A stretch of 64,000 nucleotides of DNA from assembly GCA_018417955.1 (NCBI GenBank), contig JACTVC010000005.1, positions 1,736,001-1,800,000 on the forward strand. The letters are read 5' to 3'. Below the pieces are notes generated by a model. That model made no database searches. It was not told where the DNA came from and was given only the letters and a program-made list of their open reading frames with translations. Source of the stretch: Laccaria trichodermophora (Eukaryota; Basidiomycota; Agaricomycetes; Agaricales; Hydnangiaceae). This document shows, one piece after another, positions 43,041 to 55,872 of this stretch. The first letter of the stretch is position 1. Every line of letters starts with the position of its first letter. A program made the position numbers and the translations under genes.

Positions 43041-43751
43041 GCACGACGTTGATAAGACACTAGGCCTCTGAGCTCAAGGGTTTGAACTCTGCTCATCCGA
43101 GTAAGTCGCCGTCATTTGCCTGGGTTTTCATTTTTGCTCATTGACAGAAAGATTGATCAACCCTTCGTAGTGATTGACACCATCTGGCCCCCGATCTTTC
43201 CGAGCACACTCCGTTGTCAAGATTCCATATTGAAATTTTGAAGCTACTATACCGACGGTAAGAGGCGGAGCAGCCGATATCATGTGAACGATGCGTTGCT
43301 TAGTGATGTTACTTCATAGATTCTGAAAGTCAACGTTCAACGCTGTAATTCGGTCAACCATCACCTCCATCCCTCTCTCCTCTCCGAGGCAAGTACTTAT
43401 ACGAACGGATGCTGTCAGCCCGCTTACCCTATGCGGTGGAAAGCTTGCACCGAAGTCCAGACATAAATTTCTCCACTGTTTCTCCGGATACCACCACTGA
43501 CTCAACCTGAATCGTTGACCATATGGCCATCAGTCAACCACCTCCTTTAAGGAATAGAAGCGGGCTTTTCAAGCCAGAATTGCCTTCCCATTGTTTGAGC
43601 TGAGGTGAACGGCGAACGCAATAAACGGAACCGGGAAAAAATTGAGAATATTTGACAGGTGGAGTCAGGGCCGTCCTTCCTACTTCTTTCCACACAGCAA
43701 TGTGAGATATCTATCACATCCTTCCCATAACGACGTCGAACACTGTGAGCG
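43041..43751. other. Intergenic / upstream region of membrane-protein gene 1
   Basis: No gene seen. The last 45 bp (TATCACATCCTTCCCATAACGACGTCGAACACTGTG) are nearly identical to the sequence just before the paralogue at 45981, so the proximal promoter was duplicated with the gene. Confidence 0.5.
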
Positions 43752-45366
43752 ATGTCGACAGCCCCTCCTCGATGGGTGGTAGTGGACGACGCAGACAGTA
43801 AAATCGCCTACGCCGGTGCCTGGTACAATGTCGCGTCCAAAAGTCTTGATACCCTAGGCAACTTTGGACCCACCTACCTTGGCACTTCGCACGGGACAAA
43901 CAGCACCGCTAGCCTCGCCTATTCGTTTGAAGGTTCGTCCACACACATACTTCTGTCTTCTATATCGAGTATTTCAACAACCACCTTCAGGATCTGCGGT
44001 GAACGTCTTTGGAACCACGAACATCAACAATTCGTCTGGCGTCATTGACCCAACCTGGGAATGCTTCATCGACGGCGTCAGCATCGGCTCAACTTCCCCA
44101 TTCCAATACGCTGAGAACAATTGGGTTTTGTGTACATGGAATAACAACGGCGCGAGTGGGTCGCATGTCCTCACTGTGAACGCGACGTCTAACGGCCATC
44201 CATTTTACTTTGATTGGCTGCAATATGAACCGCCTCAGGGCGCTTCGGTCCAAAATGCGGTGGTGTACCTTGATCACATGGACGCAGCGATCAAGTACGA
44301 CTCTTCATGGCAGGCGCTGGGGGGTACAGCGAACATGACGACAGTGGCGGGGTCGAATGTGACACTTGACTTCATTGGTGTGTACCTGTTCCTTCTTCAG
44401 TGCGTCCAAACGCCGACAATAACAATTGCAGGCACCCAACTCAGCTGGTATGGCTTCATACCAACAGAGCTTCCACACAACCCTTCAATAGCAACATACA
44501 CAATTGACGGCCAGACCACCCCAACCACGTTCACTTTGAAGGGCTTATCCTCAGCCAATTCGGCCACAATCTACAATCAGCAATTTTTCCAAACGCCAAA
44601 GTTATCCTCTTCTGGGCCCCATGAACTCGTAGTGACATTCCGCGGGGACAGCTCCTCCACACCACTCACCGTAACATATATCCTCATCCAAAACGGCAAT
44701 CTGTCCATTTCCGCTCCTTACACCGCCAGTTCCAGTTCTATTCCTTCAAAATCCACCGGTTCAGCATCGTCGTCATCATCCACGGCAATAACAACCTCGT
44801 CCCCCACCTCCCACGTCTCAGCAGGCGCCATAGCCGGTGGTATAGTAGGCGGCATCGCCTTCCTCCTCCTCTGCCTCCTCTTCGTCATTTGTTTCCGAAA
44901 ACGTCGGCGTCCTCCCGTTCTTCCCTCTACAGCCGAAGAAAAGGCCGTCATAGAACCCTTCCACGTTCCCTCCTCACCGCCCCAAGACACGGAGTACACC
45001 TCACCCTTGTACAACACCGGATACTCACGAAAACCCACACATGCCCCACAGCCCAGTTTCCAGTCGTACGACCCCCCGAGTAGCGCTACAACTTCGTCTG
45101 GCGGGCCACCGTCTAATGTGGGTCGGATGGCGCAGCATCAGACTCAACCGCTTGCGTATCCGTCAAGGAAGCAGATGGAGGGGGCGACCTCGATAGTACC
45201 GACTACTGCGACGACCCAGGTATCGTCCTCGTCCGGTGATACGCCTATATCTAGTGATGTACCGAGTGGGAGGTCGAGGGTGGTGATGCATCAGGATAGT
45301 GGGATTCGGTTGCCTAGGGAGGCAGAGGAGGTTGTAGAGGTGCCACCGTTGTATACGCCTGGGTGA
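43752..45366 (+). CDS. Single-pass membrane protein, WVVVDDADS family, paralogue 1
   Basis: Exons 43752-43932, 43991-44377 and 44432-45366 join in phase. The N-terminal region (RWVVVDDADSKIAYAG, LGNFGPTYLGTSHGT, VNVFGTTNINNSSG, ECFIDGVSIGST, WNNNGASGSHVLTV) forms a beta-rich, glycosylation-prone ectodomain. A second similar module follows (GTQLSWYGFIPTELP, ELVVTFRGD). Then come a Ser/Thr stalk, a membrane segment (AGAIAGGIVGGIAFLLLCLL) and a roughly 170-residue cytoplasmic tail ending EVPPLYTPG. The family is abundant in agaricomycetes and uncharacterised. A classical signal peptide is not obvious at this ATG. The organisation resembles a surface sensor or wall-anchored protein, which is inference. 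Confidence 0.78.
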
Positions 45367-45980
45367 ACTTTTCTGTGAAGTCGTGGAATACTTATATTTA
45401 TATCTTCGAATAACCATTGTACTGTTTTGGACTGTGAAAACAAGCTTGCCCTCTTTTACAGCTGAATTCCCATCGATTTTATGCCCTACCATTACCTCAG
45501 CACCTCTCCAACCTTTGAACGCAACTCCAACCCCTCTCAGTCGTGACATTTGAACTCTTCCGCGAGACCTCTTGCCACAAAGTTACTTCCTGGCTCTAAT
45601 CCAACCTATTTCCGCCTCACGTTGTCAAATAACAAACACGAGGAATTCAATTGACAAAGTTTTGTTTTTTGAAAAGTCACGTTTTGGTCAGAATTTGATG
45701 GGCGCCCTCGAAATCCCTCTGATTCCCACCACATCACTGTCGACCTCCCTTCAATATTGACTAACGTGTTATTTATAGGGCTGACTATGGGAGACAACAG
45801 GGTACGTGGCGACAACCTTATCAGGAATGTATGGCTATATACGCAACAAGCGTAAGGCGCGAGAAGGCAACGCCTGCCAACTTGAAATGATTGTGGAATG
45901 AAATGTTGCGAAAACTGGTCTATCGATACCTCGATAGCTGTATCACATCCTTCCCATAACGACGTCGAACACTGTGTGCG
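45367..45980. other. Intergenic between tandem paralogues
   Basis: No gene found. The 3' part repeats the proximal promoter of the preceding gene (CACATCCTTCCCATAACGACGTCGAACACTGTG). Confidence 0.45.
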
Positions 45981-47597
45981 ATGCCGACAGCCCCTCGATG
46001 GATCGTAGTGGATGACGCAGACAGTAACATCACCTACACCGGTGCTTGGTACACCGTTGCGTCGAAAAGTCTTGACACCCTAGGCAACCTTGGGCCCACG
46101 TACCTGGGGACTTCGCACGGGACAAACGACACCGCTAGCTTCGCGTATTCCTTCCAAGGTTTGTCCACGTCTGTCTTTTTTTTACTTTCTCTCAACAACT
46201 ACCTTCAGGATCTGCCGTGAACGTCTTTGGAACCACCAATATCAATATCAACAATTCAACTGGTATATTTGACCCGACATGGGAGTGCTTCATCGACGGC
46301 GTCAGCATCGGCTCGACTTCCCCAGTCCCATACCCCGAGAACAACTGGGTTTTGTGTACATGGAATAACAACGGCACGAGCGGGTCGCATGTCCTCACTG
46401 TGAACGCAACGTCCAAGGGCCAATTCTTCTACTTTGACTGGCTGCAATATGAACCGCCGCAGAGCGCTTTCGTCCAAAATGCTGTGGTGTACCTTGGCAA
46501 CCTGGACGCAGCGATCAAGTACGACTCCTCGTGGCAGTCGCGGGGGGACACAGCGAACATGACGACGAAGGAGGAATCGAAAGTGACGGTTGACTTCATT
46601 GGTACGTATCTGTTTCTTCTTCATTGCATCCAAGATTATAGTGACAATCACAGGCACCCAACTCAGCTGGTACGGCTTCATTCCATCAGCGCTCCCGCAC
46701 AATCCTTCACTAGGGACATACGCAATCGACGGCCAGACCACCCCAACCGAGTTCACTTTGAAGGGCTTAACCTCATCTAGTTCGAATGCAATGTACAACC
46801 AGCAATTTTTCCAAACGCCAAAGTTATCCTCTTCTGGGCCTCATGAACTCGTAGTGACGTTCCTCGGGGACAGTTCCTCCACACCACTCACCGTAACCTA
46901 TATTCTCATCCAAAACGGCAGTCTGTCCGTTTCCGCGCCTTACACCCCCAGCTCTAGCTCCGGTTCCTTTCCTTCAAAATCCACCAGTTCACCGTCATCA
47001 TCATCCACGGGGATGACAACCTCATCTCATACCCCCAATGTTTCAACTGGTGCCATAGCCGGCAGCATACTAGGTGTCCTCGTCCTCATACTCCTATGCC
47101 TCCTCTTCGTCCTTTGTTTTCTGAAACGCCGGCATCCCCCCGCCCTTCCCTCTCCATCCGAAGAAACGGTGATCGAACCCTTTCGCATTCCCTTCTCACC
47201 ACCACAGGACACGGACTACACTTCATGCTTGCCCAACGCTGGATACCCACAAATACAGACACGTACCCCACTCCAATCGTACGACCCCCCAAGTAGCGCT
47301 GCGATTGAGCCTGGCCGGCCGCCGCCTAATGCTGCGGTTCCGCGTAGGCTGGCGCAGCATCAGCCTCGCCCGCTTGTGTATCCGCCAAGGAAGCTCATGG
47401 ACTCGGAGGCAGCGAGCTCGATAGTACCGGCTACCTCAACGCCCCAGATGTCGTCCTCGCCGAGTGATACACCAATGCCAAATGGGAGGAACAGGTCGAG
47501 GGTGGTGTTGCACCAGGATAGTGGGATTCGGTTGCGTAGGGACAGTGAGGAACAGGAGGAGGTTGCGGAGGTGCCGCCGTTGTATACGCCTGGGTGA
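45981..47597 (+). CDS. Single-pass membrane protein, WVVVDDADS family, paralogue 2
   Basis: Exons 45981-46158, 46209-46601 and 46654-47597 have the same phases and introns as the gene at 43752. The product matches it nearly throughout the ectodomain (NVFGTTNININNSTG, FFYFDWLQYEPPQ, GTQLSWYGFIPSALPHNPS). It has a membrane segment at GAIAGSILGVLVLILLCLLF and again ends EVPPLYTPG. The cytoplasmic tail is the most divergent part, though SRVVLHQDSGIRL is shared with paralogues 1 and 3 (SRVVMHQ.., SRAVLHQ..). It is a tandem duplicate including its promoter. Function unknown. Confidence 0.78.
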
Positions 47598-48667
47598 ACT
47601 TTTTCGTGAAGTCATGGATGTGAATTTTTTGAATATGTTCTGTGAAAACAAGCTTGCCCTCTTTTATAAACAAACACTGCCATTTCAGTTAGAGTCAGAC
47701 GGCATACAGTATGTAGGTGAGTGGACATAGGTTGAACGTTCAACGATTTGTCCATTTGTTTTGCGACAGCAAACAACACGTTCAACCTCCATCTCCAGAC
47801 TTCCTCTTCCCTGCCTCTTTCTGCCCTCTTATCCTCGCAAAATTGACCCCCGGAAAAATCTTATATATTTGGCAACTCAACAACTGGAGAAGCTTCCGTT
47901 CGTCGTGTGAGAACCTGAAAACCCCAAACAAAACGTGAAGGCATCGACGGTTGCAAATCGGTCGTGCGATTGAATATGTAGGGTATCCTCGTCATTTTCC
48001 TACATGGGACATTTTACGAATGCTTCAAACCACCTCATGTGAGCTAATAAACTTTCCGCGGACGCAAACCCTTTTGCTCATCGAGAATAGCATCCACATT
48101 TGGTCTGGACTCGGATATCAACCCGACGTGATCGATGCCATAGGCCACCCCACTGGTCCGACTACTCAGTCTCTTGTCGTCAGCGACCTCAGCTTGAAGC
48201 GCTGGAAAAATTCGATAACTGGCTGAAAATTTCTAGTACAGTCCTAGGAAACTTGCAAACAAAATCCTCGCGTCGCTTCGCAGAAACGGTCAACGCAATT
48301 GTTCAGAAACCAACCATCACATTCACCCGATAATTCCGGCAGCACTTCAAACCTGCAACTTCAAAGGCATGAAAGATCAGACTACTGTCAAGCAGCTTAT
48401 TGACTCCGAGTCTCTGATACCTGATCCTTACGTGGACGAGCTGTATCATTTTCCCAGCCACTGGTTTTTCAAACATCATCAACGACTGGGTCACTCAGAC
48501 TGCATGGCCATCAGCCAACCACGTCCGTGTTGGAAATAGAAGCGCCTCCCAGAGACGGGTGTCAAAATCACTGGTTTTCCCCTACAAGGCGGGCGATGGT
48601 GCGAAGAAGCAGGTAATGAACGTGGATTCCTAATCTTCCCTTGCCTTGTTCCTGACTCCTTTCATCG
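47598..48667. other. Intergenic
   Basis: Plus frames at 47951-48226 and 48100-48333 (the latter with EALEKFDNWLKISSTVLGNL) look faintly protein-like but have no family I recognise; they could be relics. No repeat seen. Confidence 0.3.
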
Positions 48668-50141
48668 ATGAGAACCACATTTTTCTACGGCCTTGTACTC
48701 ATCTTGCTATGCCCCCTCGTCGCTCCCTATCCTTCCAATCAGACTATCGATGATCAGTTTGGGGACGCTGTGACAGGTCTTGTACCCAACTTTTGGAGTG
48801 ATCTTTACAGCCCATGGGCCAACGAGACCTGCGGTGGGTGCGCTATCAAACTTGATGTGACCCAAGTGTACAAGGGGACGTATTCTGCTGCGACATATCA
48901 CCCTGACCTGGGATCTTTGGGAGTTGGCATGCAGTTTACTGGTAGGCATCTTCAGAAGTCAACAGCCCAGGTTCAGACGACTTATCACGTCGGGTTCTGA
49001 TCATCGTCTTACAGGAACTGCGATTTATGTGTTCTTCACTCTTGTAAACAACCAGGGAGACGGCATCACAGTTTTGACAAGTGCCAACTTTTCAGTTGAC
49101 GGCGAACCACCTACGACATTCACATATACGCCCAACATGACAAGCAATGCTGTTCTATATAAATCGCTGGTTTTTTCTCAAACTGGCCTCCCGAATACTC
49201 TCCACAAGCTCAACATCTCAACCACGGGTAATATCAGCATGTATCTCAACTTTGACTACGCGATATACACGTGAGTGTGCTATTTTCAATCCTGGTTGAC
49301 CCTCGTTAAAGTCTCTCCTTCTCTTTTTTTCTCAAGCGCTGATGACGATACTGTTTTAGTGTCATCATCGACGACGTCAGTCTCAACATCAACGACGTTC
49401 CTAACGCAACAAAGTCAAACGGGTAATTCAGTACAGAAAAGCACCACAGCGAATAGCGCAAAAACTCTGGTGGGAGCTATAGTTGGTGGTATAGCGGGTG
49501 GCATTGCAATATTCATTCTTGTCATCTCCCTTCTGTCCTATTGGCATCGTCGGAGAAATCCCGATGCGCTCCGGAAGGATGGGCGGAACTTTGGGGACCC
49601 TGCGTCTCTCATAAGAAGTTTCAACATTGGAAGAGCCCCCCCGGCGGCGTCAGCCCCCCAAATAGCACATCTTCAATCCGAAATACGCTCAAAGGCTCCA
49701 ATAGCCACACCCATATTGTCAAATTCTGGTCAGGGAGGCGCAGAGCCTTCACAGCAATATGGATCGTACGGAAAGCTAAACACTACCGACGTCGTTTCCA
49801 GTGGCATGTTGCAGAGTGGCCATGACAACTCTCGTCCAAATACTCGAGAACTAGCGCGAGAAGAGGTCCGCCATGAACGACAAGAAGAGCTTGATTACCG
49901 ATTGAGAATGGTACAGCGGGAGATGGAGCAGGTCACGGAGAGTACTTCGGCATTGAGGCGACAGCAGACGTTGAGGCACACTGGGGAAGAGGGCTTGTTG
50001 GTATCCGATATGAGAAGGGAGATAATGTTGATGACTGAGCAGATCTCACTCCTGAGGGCGCAGCAGAGGTCGGCTTGGGCCCTGGGTTTGTCAGATGATC
50101 CTCCGCCAGGATACACACCTAGACGAGGTGAAAATAGTTGA
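48668..50141 (+). CDS. Single-pass membrane protein with signal peptide and coiled-coil tail
   Basis: Exons 48668-48941, 49015-49270 and 49337-50141 join in phase. The protein starts with a clear signal peptide (MRTTFFYGLVLILLCPLVAPY). The ectodomain has NQTIDDQFGD, CGGCAIKLDVTQVYKGTYSA, TAIYVFFTL and a NFDYAIYT end. A Ser/Thr stalk, a membrane segment (GAIVGGIAGGIAIFILVISLL) and a tail with ELAREEVRHERQEELDYRLR coiled coil follow. It ends SAWALGLSDDPPPGYTPR. It is a paralogue of the minus-strand gene at 50770-52197 (same exon phases and motifs). The DDQFGD...C..C...G.YSAATY pattern is common in agaricomycete membrane proteins of unknown role. Confidence 0.78.
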
Positions 50142-50479
50142 ATGGTGACATCAGCGGTGGCAAACGTGTCTTCCTGACAGGCTTTATCTGTACCTAGGAC
50201 GGCGTGGCGTTCTCTGCGCTCTGGTGCCAGTTACGGGTTGCTTGTATATTTATTTATTCAACGACATAGCTACATTTTCAATGGAGCTTCTTGTAAAATG
50301 CCAGGCATGTGGTGCAACGTGTGTATCATTTGTTATATCAATGGTGGACGTTGAGATCTGAGATGTTGAACCTCCTGCCAACTCAAATAACGTTGCGATT
50401 TCGATCTACTACAAGTTACAACTTCCTTCTTACCCGGTTGGGCGTCCTCTTTTTCCAAGAAGTTCTCGTCCTGTACTAC

Positions 50480-50720
50480 TAGTGTCGCGATCCTTCCAAA
50501 TAGAATAGGGGACTTTGTGACAGGTCTCGTACCCAACTTTTGAAGTAATCTTTACATTACATGGTCCAACAAGACTTGCGGTGGGAGCGCGTCCTATTGG
50601 CATCGTCTCCCGATCATGATGCCCTCCAGAGGATGGGGGGAATGTAGAAACTGCGTCTCTCATAAGAAGTTTCAACATTAGAAGAGGCCAGCCCGAATAG
50701 CACATCTTCGATCCCAAATT
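50480..50720 (+). pseudogene. Rearranged fragment of the 48668-type gene
   Basis: GGGGACTTTGTGACAGGTCT(C)GTACCCAACTTTTG and CAACAAGACTTGCGGTGGG match 48760-48845. The sequence then jumps to GTCCTATTGGCATCGTC...CTCATAAGAAGTTTCAACATT, matching 49535-49640. The central roughly 700 bp are missing and stops interrupt the frame. Confidence 0.8.
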
Positions 50721-50769
50721 TGATCCAAAGTTCCATTAGTCAATGGATACCGAATTGACTCTTAGGATA

Positions 50770-52197
50770 TCATGACGATGCCTCCCTCAAAATCTGCATC
50801 CTAGGTGTATATCCAGGTGGATGATCGTCCGACAATCCCATGGCCCACGCAGACTGCTGTTGCTCCCTCAAGACACGTATTTGCTCCCTCATCGACCGAA
50901 TTGCCTCTTGCATGTTAGGCATCAAAATTTGCATCTCCTCTTCGATGATGTCATCCCCCGAAGTCTGCCGTCCCAATGACACCGATCTCCCAGGACCTGC
51001 GCTCGACTCCTCCAACTGCACGATGTTATGCTGTACCACCCTTAGCTGATTATCGAGGTCTTCTTGTCGTGCACGGCGAACCTCCTCCTGTGTTCCTAAA
51101 TCATTCAAAAGGGATGGCAGCAGAGGAGAGGTAGTGCTGTTATTGCTACTAGCACCGAGTGCACTTGAATTCAAAGTTGACGGTAAAGCTTTTTCTGCCA
51201 AAGATGGTATTCGGTGGTTATCATGCATGTTGGCCTGGTTGTCATTATTGGGAGACTCGCCGCCGGGCGCTGTGGCGATGGCCATGAATTGCGATATTCT
51301 ATGCTCGGGATCCCCGTTTCCCTTAACATCATAACCTCCCCGACGACGCCAGCAGAACAAAAGGGAGATGACAACGGCCAACAGCGTAATTCCACCGGCT
51401 ATGCCACCAGCGATGGCGCCTACCGGAGTCCTCCTAGCTGGTGCACCCGTAACGGTGGTAGATGGTGCCTGAGACATAGTTGTCGCCGTGGACAGCGATG
51501 ATAGCGACGAAGTGGTGGTCGAAAGACCATTGTCATAGCTAGGTGAAAAAGATAAAAGTAAATCAAAAAGCAGCAGTAAATTGGTGAATTCGGCTTACGT
51601 GTAGATTGCGTAGTCAAAGTTGACGTATATAGGTCCATAGGTACCCGGGCCCGAGGTTGAGATGAACAGTGTATGGAGAGTATTCGAGAGGTTACTTTGA
51701 GAAAAAGCCAGCACATCATATTGGATGTAGTTGGCATTGCTCTCGAAAAGTACTGGTTGGTTGCTATCAAGTGTGAAGTTGGCGCTGTTGAGAGTTACGG
51801 GGGAAGTATTCAAGTGTCCGAGGATAAAAAACACATAAATCGCGGTTCCTGTTGAGCATCGATCAGGATATCGAAAGAGACAGATCCTTTGATACCTACC
51901 ATTAAACTGCATGTTGATTCCCATCGTCGGATCGCCTACGAGATAGGTCGCTGCAGTGTATGTGCCGTCGAACACCTGAGACGTGTCGGGAAGAATAGAA
52001 CACGCGCCGCACGATTGACTATTCCAGGCGTTCTGGCTCGGATAGTAATTTACTAGACGGTGTGTCACGGAGTCGCCGAGCTGGTCGTCGATTGTCGCAT
52101 TCACGATGACGGCGGCGACCTTGGAAGGCCATAACTTGAAGTAAATGCTGATAAGAGCGTAGCCTAGCGCCGCGGGGCCCAGACGCATCAACTTCAT
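50770..52197 (-). CDS. Single-pass membrane protein with coiled-coil tail (source of duplicated copy)
   Basis: Exons 52197-51900, 51848-51599 and 51538-50770 join in phase. The N-terminal hydrophobic stretch (YALISIYFKL) acts as signal or anchor. The ectodomain has NATIDDQLGD, CGACSILPDTSQVFDGTYTAATY, TAIYVFFIL and NFDYAIYT. A stalk and membrane segment (VGAIAGGIAGGITLLAVVISLLF) follow, then a tail with a long coiled coil and SAWAMGLSDDHPPGYTPR. It is paralogous to 48668-50141. The whole region from 51065 rightwards was copied to 27653-29552 without visible change. It shares a 534-bp intergenic promoter region with the broken gene at 52732. Confidence 0.8.
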
Positions 52198-52731
52198 GAG
52201 GATGAGGAAGATTCACGAGGTGAGTCGGGGCAGCCTTTGTCGGTGGCGCCTGATAAGTCAAAACTTGAAAACTTGAAAGTGGGCACTGGCTCCTCGGTCG
52301 GGGTCGTGGGGTGCTTCAGCTGAGAGTCAATGCGGTCATATAAAGACTCAACGTTCAACCATCACATTGATCCAAGAATCGCGGCAAAACTTTAAAGTGT
52401 CTTGACGATCAGACCTGCCGTGCTTGCCGTCTGGATAAGGTCCTTCTACTTTGCGTAGACTCGTTCCAAACGCGGTTTTCTTAGCCACCGATTGGCTTGT
52501 CCGGACGTCAACATCATTATACATTCGTATGGCCATCAAACAACCAGCTCCGGTTTGAGGAATAGAAGCTCCTTTTCCAGACGGACATCAAAACTGATCT
52601 ATAAGCTGAGGTGTACACCGCACGGTGCGCAAGAGAGGTCTCAACCAATTTACCTCTTAAATGATGGTCAACCCACCTTCTTTTCGCCCAGCGATTTTCT
52701 TCTCCCTGCCACAGCTATGACCCTGTGAGCG
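52198..52731. promoter_or_regulatory. Bidirectional intergenic region
   Basis: 534 bp between two divergent membrane-protein ATGs; an inverted identical copy lies at 27886-28419. No specific binding site was identified. Confidence 0.45.
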
Positions 52732-52964
52732 ATGTCGGCCTCGCCTGCTCGTTGGGTCGTAATAGACGATGATGATAGCAGCATCAACTACACTGGACCC
52801 TGGTTTGAAACCTCGTCCAATGAGCTCGATAGTCTAGGGAATTTCGGGCCCACGTACCTTCGCACCTCGCATGGGACCAACGGCACCGCTAGCTTTGAGT
52901 ACTCCTTCCAAGGTTTGTCCCTAGTTTGTCCTTACACAGAGCCTGTCTTTGAATAGTTTGCAGG
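52732..52964 (+). pseudogene. Membrane-protein gene, paralogue 3, 5' part (broken by Ngaro B)
   Basis: Exon 1 is 52732-52912 (ASPARWVVIDDDDSSINY, LGNFGPTYLRTSHGT). Intron 1 runs from 52913 to its acceptor TTTGCAG at 52957-52963, and exon 2 would begin directly after. Ngaro B sits exactly at that splice acceptor. The remainder of the gene resumes at 59856. Confidence 0.85.
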
Positions 52965-54110
52965 ATGAGATAACTCTAGCGCCCTGTGAAATGTAGGAAG
53001 GAGGAAGTATTTAAATATAGTGAATATTTAAATGCAAGAAATCCGTAGACACGGATAACTTGTTTGTGCTTAGGACTTGCCCTACTTGCTCAAGTCAGAT
53101 CTTAAATGATAATAAATGAGATCCAAGAAGATGGGCAAGACCTGAGCGTCTGAAAGCTCGATTGTGTGCAAAACAACTAGCTATACAGACGCTAAGAGGG
53201 ATGGTGGGTGGGTTCAAAAAATTCACTGAAGTGGAGGGACTCTTTTTACCGCGTCAGAACGATAATTTGAAGGACAAGGAGATGTAGTCTCCTTGTCTAG
53301 GATTTGGAGACATAGTACATAGTGTTTGTACTTATGAGTACAAACACAATATTTCGTTCTGACGCTCGATCGTTATCTTATCCGATAATGAGCTTGCACT
53401 CGTTCCTCGTGCTTGCTCATCGCGGAATGAGATAACTCTAGCGCCCTGTGAAATGTAGGAAGGAGGAAGTATTTAAATATAGTGAATATTTAAATGCAAG
53501 AAATCCGTAGACACGGATAACTTGTTTGTGCTTAGGACTTGCCCTACTTGCTCAAGTCAGATCTTAAATGATAATAAATGAGATCCAAGAAGATGGGCAA
53601 GACCTGAGTGTCTGAAAGCTCGATTGTGTGCAAAACAACTAGCTATACAGACGCTAAGAGGGATGGTGGGTGGGTTCAAAAAATTCACTGAAGTGGAGGG
53701 ACTCTTTTTACTGCGTCAGAATGATAATTTGAAGGACAAGGAGATGTAGTCTCCTTGTCTAGGATTTGGAGACATAGTACATAGTGTTTGTACTTATGAG
53801 TACAAACACAATATTTCGTTCTGACGCTCGATCGTTATCTTATCCGATAATGAGCTTGCACTCGTTCCTCGTGCTTGCTCATCGCGGAATGAGATAACTC
53901 TAGCGCCCTGTGAAATGTAGGAAGGAGGAAGTATTTAAATATAGTGAATATTTAAATGCAAGAAATCCGTAGACACGGATAACTTGTTTGTGCTTAGGAC
54001 TTGCCCTACTTGCTCAAGTCAGATCTTAAATGATAATAAATGAGATCCAAGAAGATGGGCAAGACCTGAGTGTCTGAAAGCTCAATTGTGTGCAAAACAA
54101 CTAGCTATAC
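52965..54110 (-). repeat. Ngaro 3' repeat cluster, copy B (B1-A2-B2-A2-B2)
   Basis: Two complete 462-bp units plus one more 222-bp B repeat. The inner A2 has ACTGCGTCAGAATGATAA where the others have ACCGCGTCAGAACGATAA, that is two CpG-to-TpG changes. Confidence 0.88.
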
Positions 54111-54300
54111 CAACCAGAGTGTAAGCTCACAACAAGCAAGTTGGTTCAGCACAGAGGAACTACCCAATCGAGCAGCACTCTGGGAGAAATTTTATAGATT
54201 GAAATACAGATACCGGATAGATAAATAAGTATGATAATTGAGCTCAGAAAGGACATTATGAATTGATATAAATACAAGTTAGATGATCATAGACGAACAA

Positions 54301-55812
54301 TCACAAGGAGAGGTTCCCATCAGAGGCAACAATAAGTGCCGGAGGGATTTTATTGTTAATACGAAACTGTTCGAAGATTGCGGCCAACGAGTCCAGATGG
54401 GACTTGTTGTATGCTTTTGATGTACTCATCGGAAGAATCTCCTCCATGCGGCGCCAGTAGAGCAGGAAGGCTAGAGAAGTCCAGCCTCCTGTTGCAGCCA
54501 CAATTTCTGGAGATACGCCGGCAAGAAGAAGTTCGACGGCACCGCCAATACGAAAGCTATGGCCCAGAACATGGGCGAGCATGGCAGATGACCAAATGTG
54601 ATTGCAAAAATTGAGAAATTCATTTTTGAGGAGAAAATTTGATTGAGAGGAAGCGGTCGCATATGCGAAAAGAGGAGCGGAGTGGTCAACGGACGCATTA
54701 ACAGCAAGATGATTCTTCAAGGTGGTGACAGGGCACAGGACATCATTCCGTGCAGTTAGAATCACAGAGGCGCCGAGTTCCTTCGTAGTCTTAGTCCAAG
54801 GGATGTGGAAGCTTGCAGAGGAGGAGCCATCCCGCAATGTCCGGAAAGTAATCCTACAGAATATAAGCAGGAGATACCAAGAAATAAGAAAATAGCATAC
54901 ATAACGGAGCGAAGTACATGATACGTCTCATCAAAGGCAGCAGCGGTGGTAACAGCCAGCTCGCCTAGCCGTCGACAGCCAAAAAATGTGTACAGAGCGA
55001 GGGCCCAAAGCGCTGCATGGAAAGGAGTGGAGAGATGGAGAGCACGGCGAAGAGCCAACAGGTGCTCAATAGAGACAGGTGCGCGAAGAGGACGTTTATG
55101 CTTTGTCCCTTCTTTGTTCGCAGACACCCGGGCAAGGTGAACCCATTCATCATCTCCATACCAAGGAGCATGATTGACGACATGCCATGCACGGATGCCG
55201 GAAAGCCAAGAACGTATAGTGTTCCCAGCTTGTCTGCCTTTATACTCCCCAATGAAGGCGCAAAGCAGAGGATAAGAGGCCGGCATTCGCGCTTCTTCAT
55301 TGATATCCCACCTGTCACAAAACTGGGTGAAGCGAAGAGTGCCGGCAGCATACGTGGACTTTGTGTTAGGTGCATATGCACCGCGGATGGACATCATGGC
55401 ACTGTTAACCAAGTGTGGGGGAAGAGAAGCAAGGAGGTGTTGTCGGTGACGAGCAGCGTGGGGTGTATCCCAAACAAATAAGCGATCTGCAGCAGCGACG
55501 TGGGGACGTAGAGAGTTTTGAGAGATTTCCCGTCCTGCATGAGGTTTCCGGGGCTGAATGTGCCGGGATGTTGAAGATAATGTATCAGGAGTAAGGTGGT
55601 CAGTAGATGTTGGTGATGGTGGTAGTGGAGTAGTTGTAACGTGAAGAGAATGCGGTGCAGGAGCAGATACGTGTGAAGAAGAGGATGTGATGGTGCGAGG
55701 CTTGAAAGGATTACAGAAATTATGACGACGTGTGGGGCACGGAGGAACGAGATGTGAACCACCCACAGTCGTCTCGACAACACGTGTTGCCGGTTTAAAA
55801 GGGTGATCTAAG
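54301..55812 (-). CDS. Ngaro tyrosine recombinase, copy B
   Basis: Same two-exon frame as in copy A (intron 54924-54854). The natural stop TGA follows GNLSL at 54301-54303. Catalytic motifs FGCRRLGEL, GHSFRIGGA and FLLYWRR are present. It lacks the 18-bp internal duplication of copy A. Differences from copy A in the coding part include Cys/Tyr (ALCTFF against ALYTFF) and Ala/Thr (VTALK against VTTLK). This is the more intact of the two enzymes. The empty KDZ target TCCTTGT overlaps the last codons. Confidence 0.78.
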
Positions 55813-55872
55813 CTGAAAAAAGATGTTAGAATAAACAAGGAGAGACACAGAGTTGTCCTTAAGGAGGCTAAC

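Noticed and set aside
44378..44431. Continuous frame across the second intron of the 43752 gene
   Set aside because: The intron is open by chance. The paralogue at 45981 has a non-coding insert at the same position with GT-AG borders, and splicing restores FIGTQLSW.
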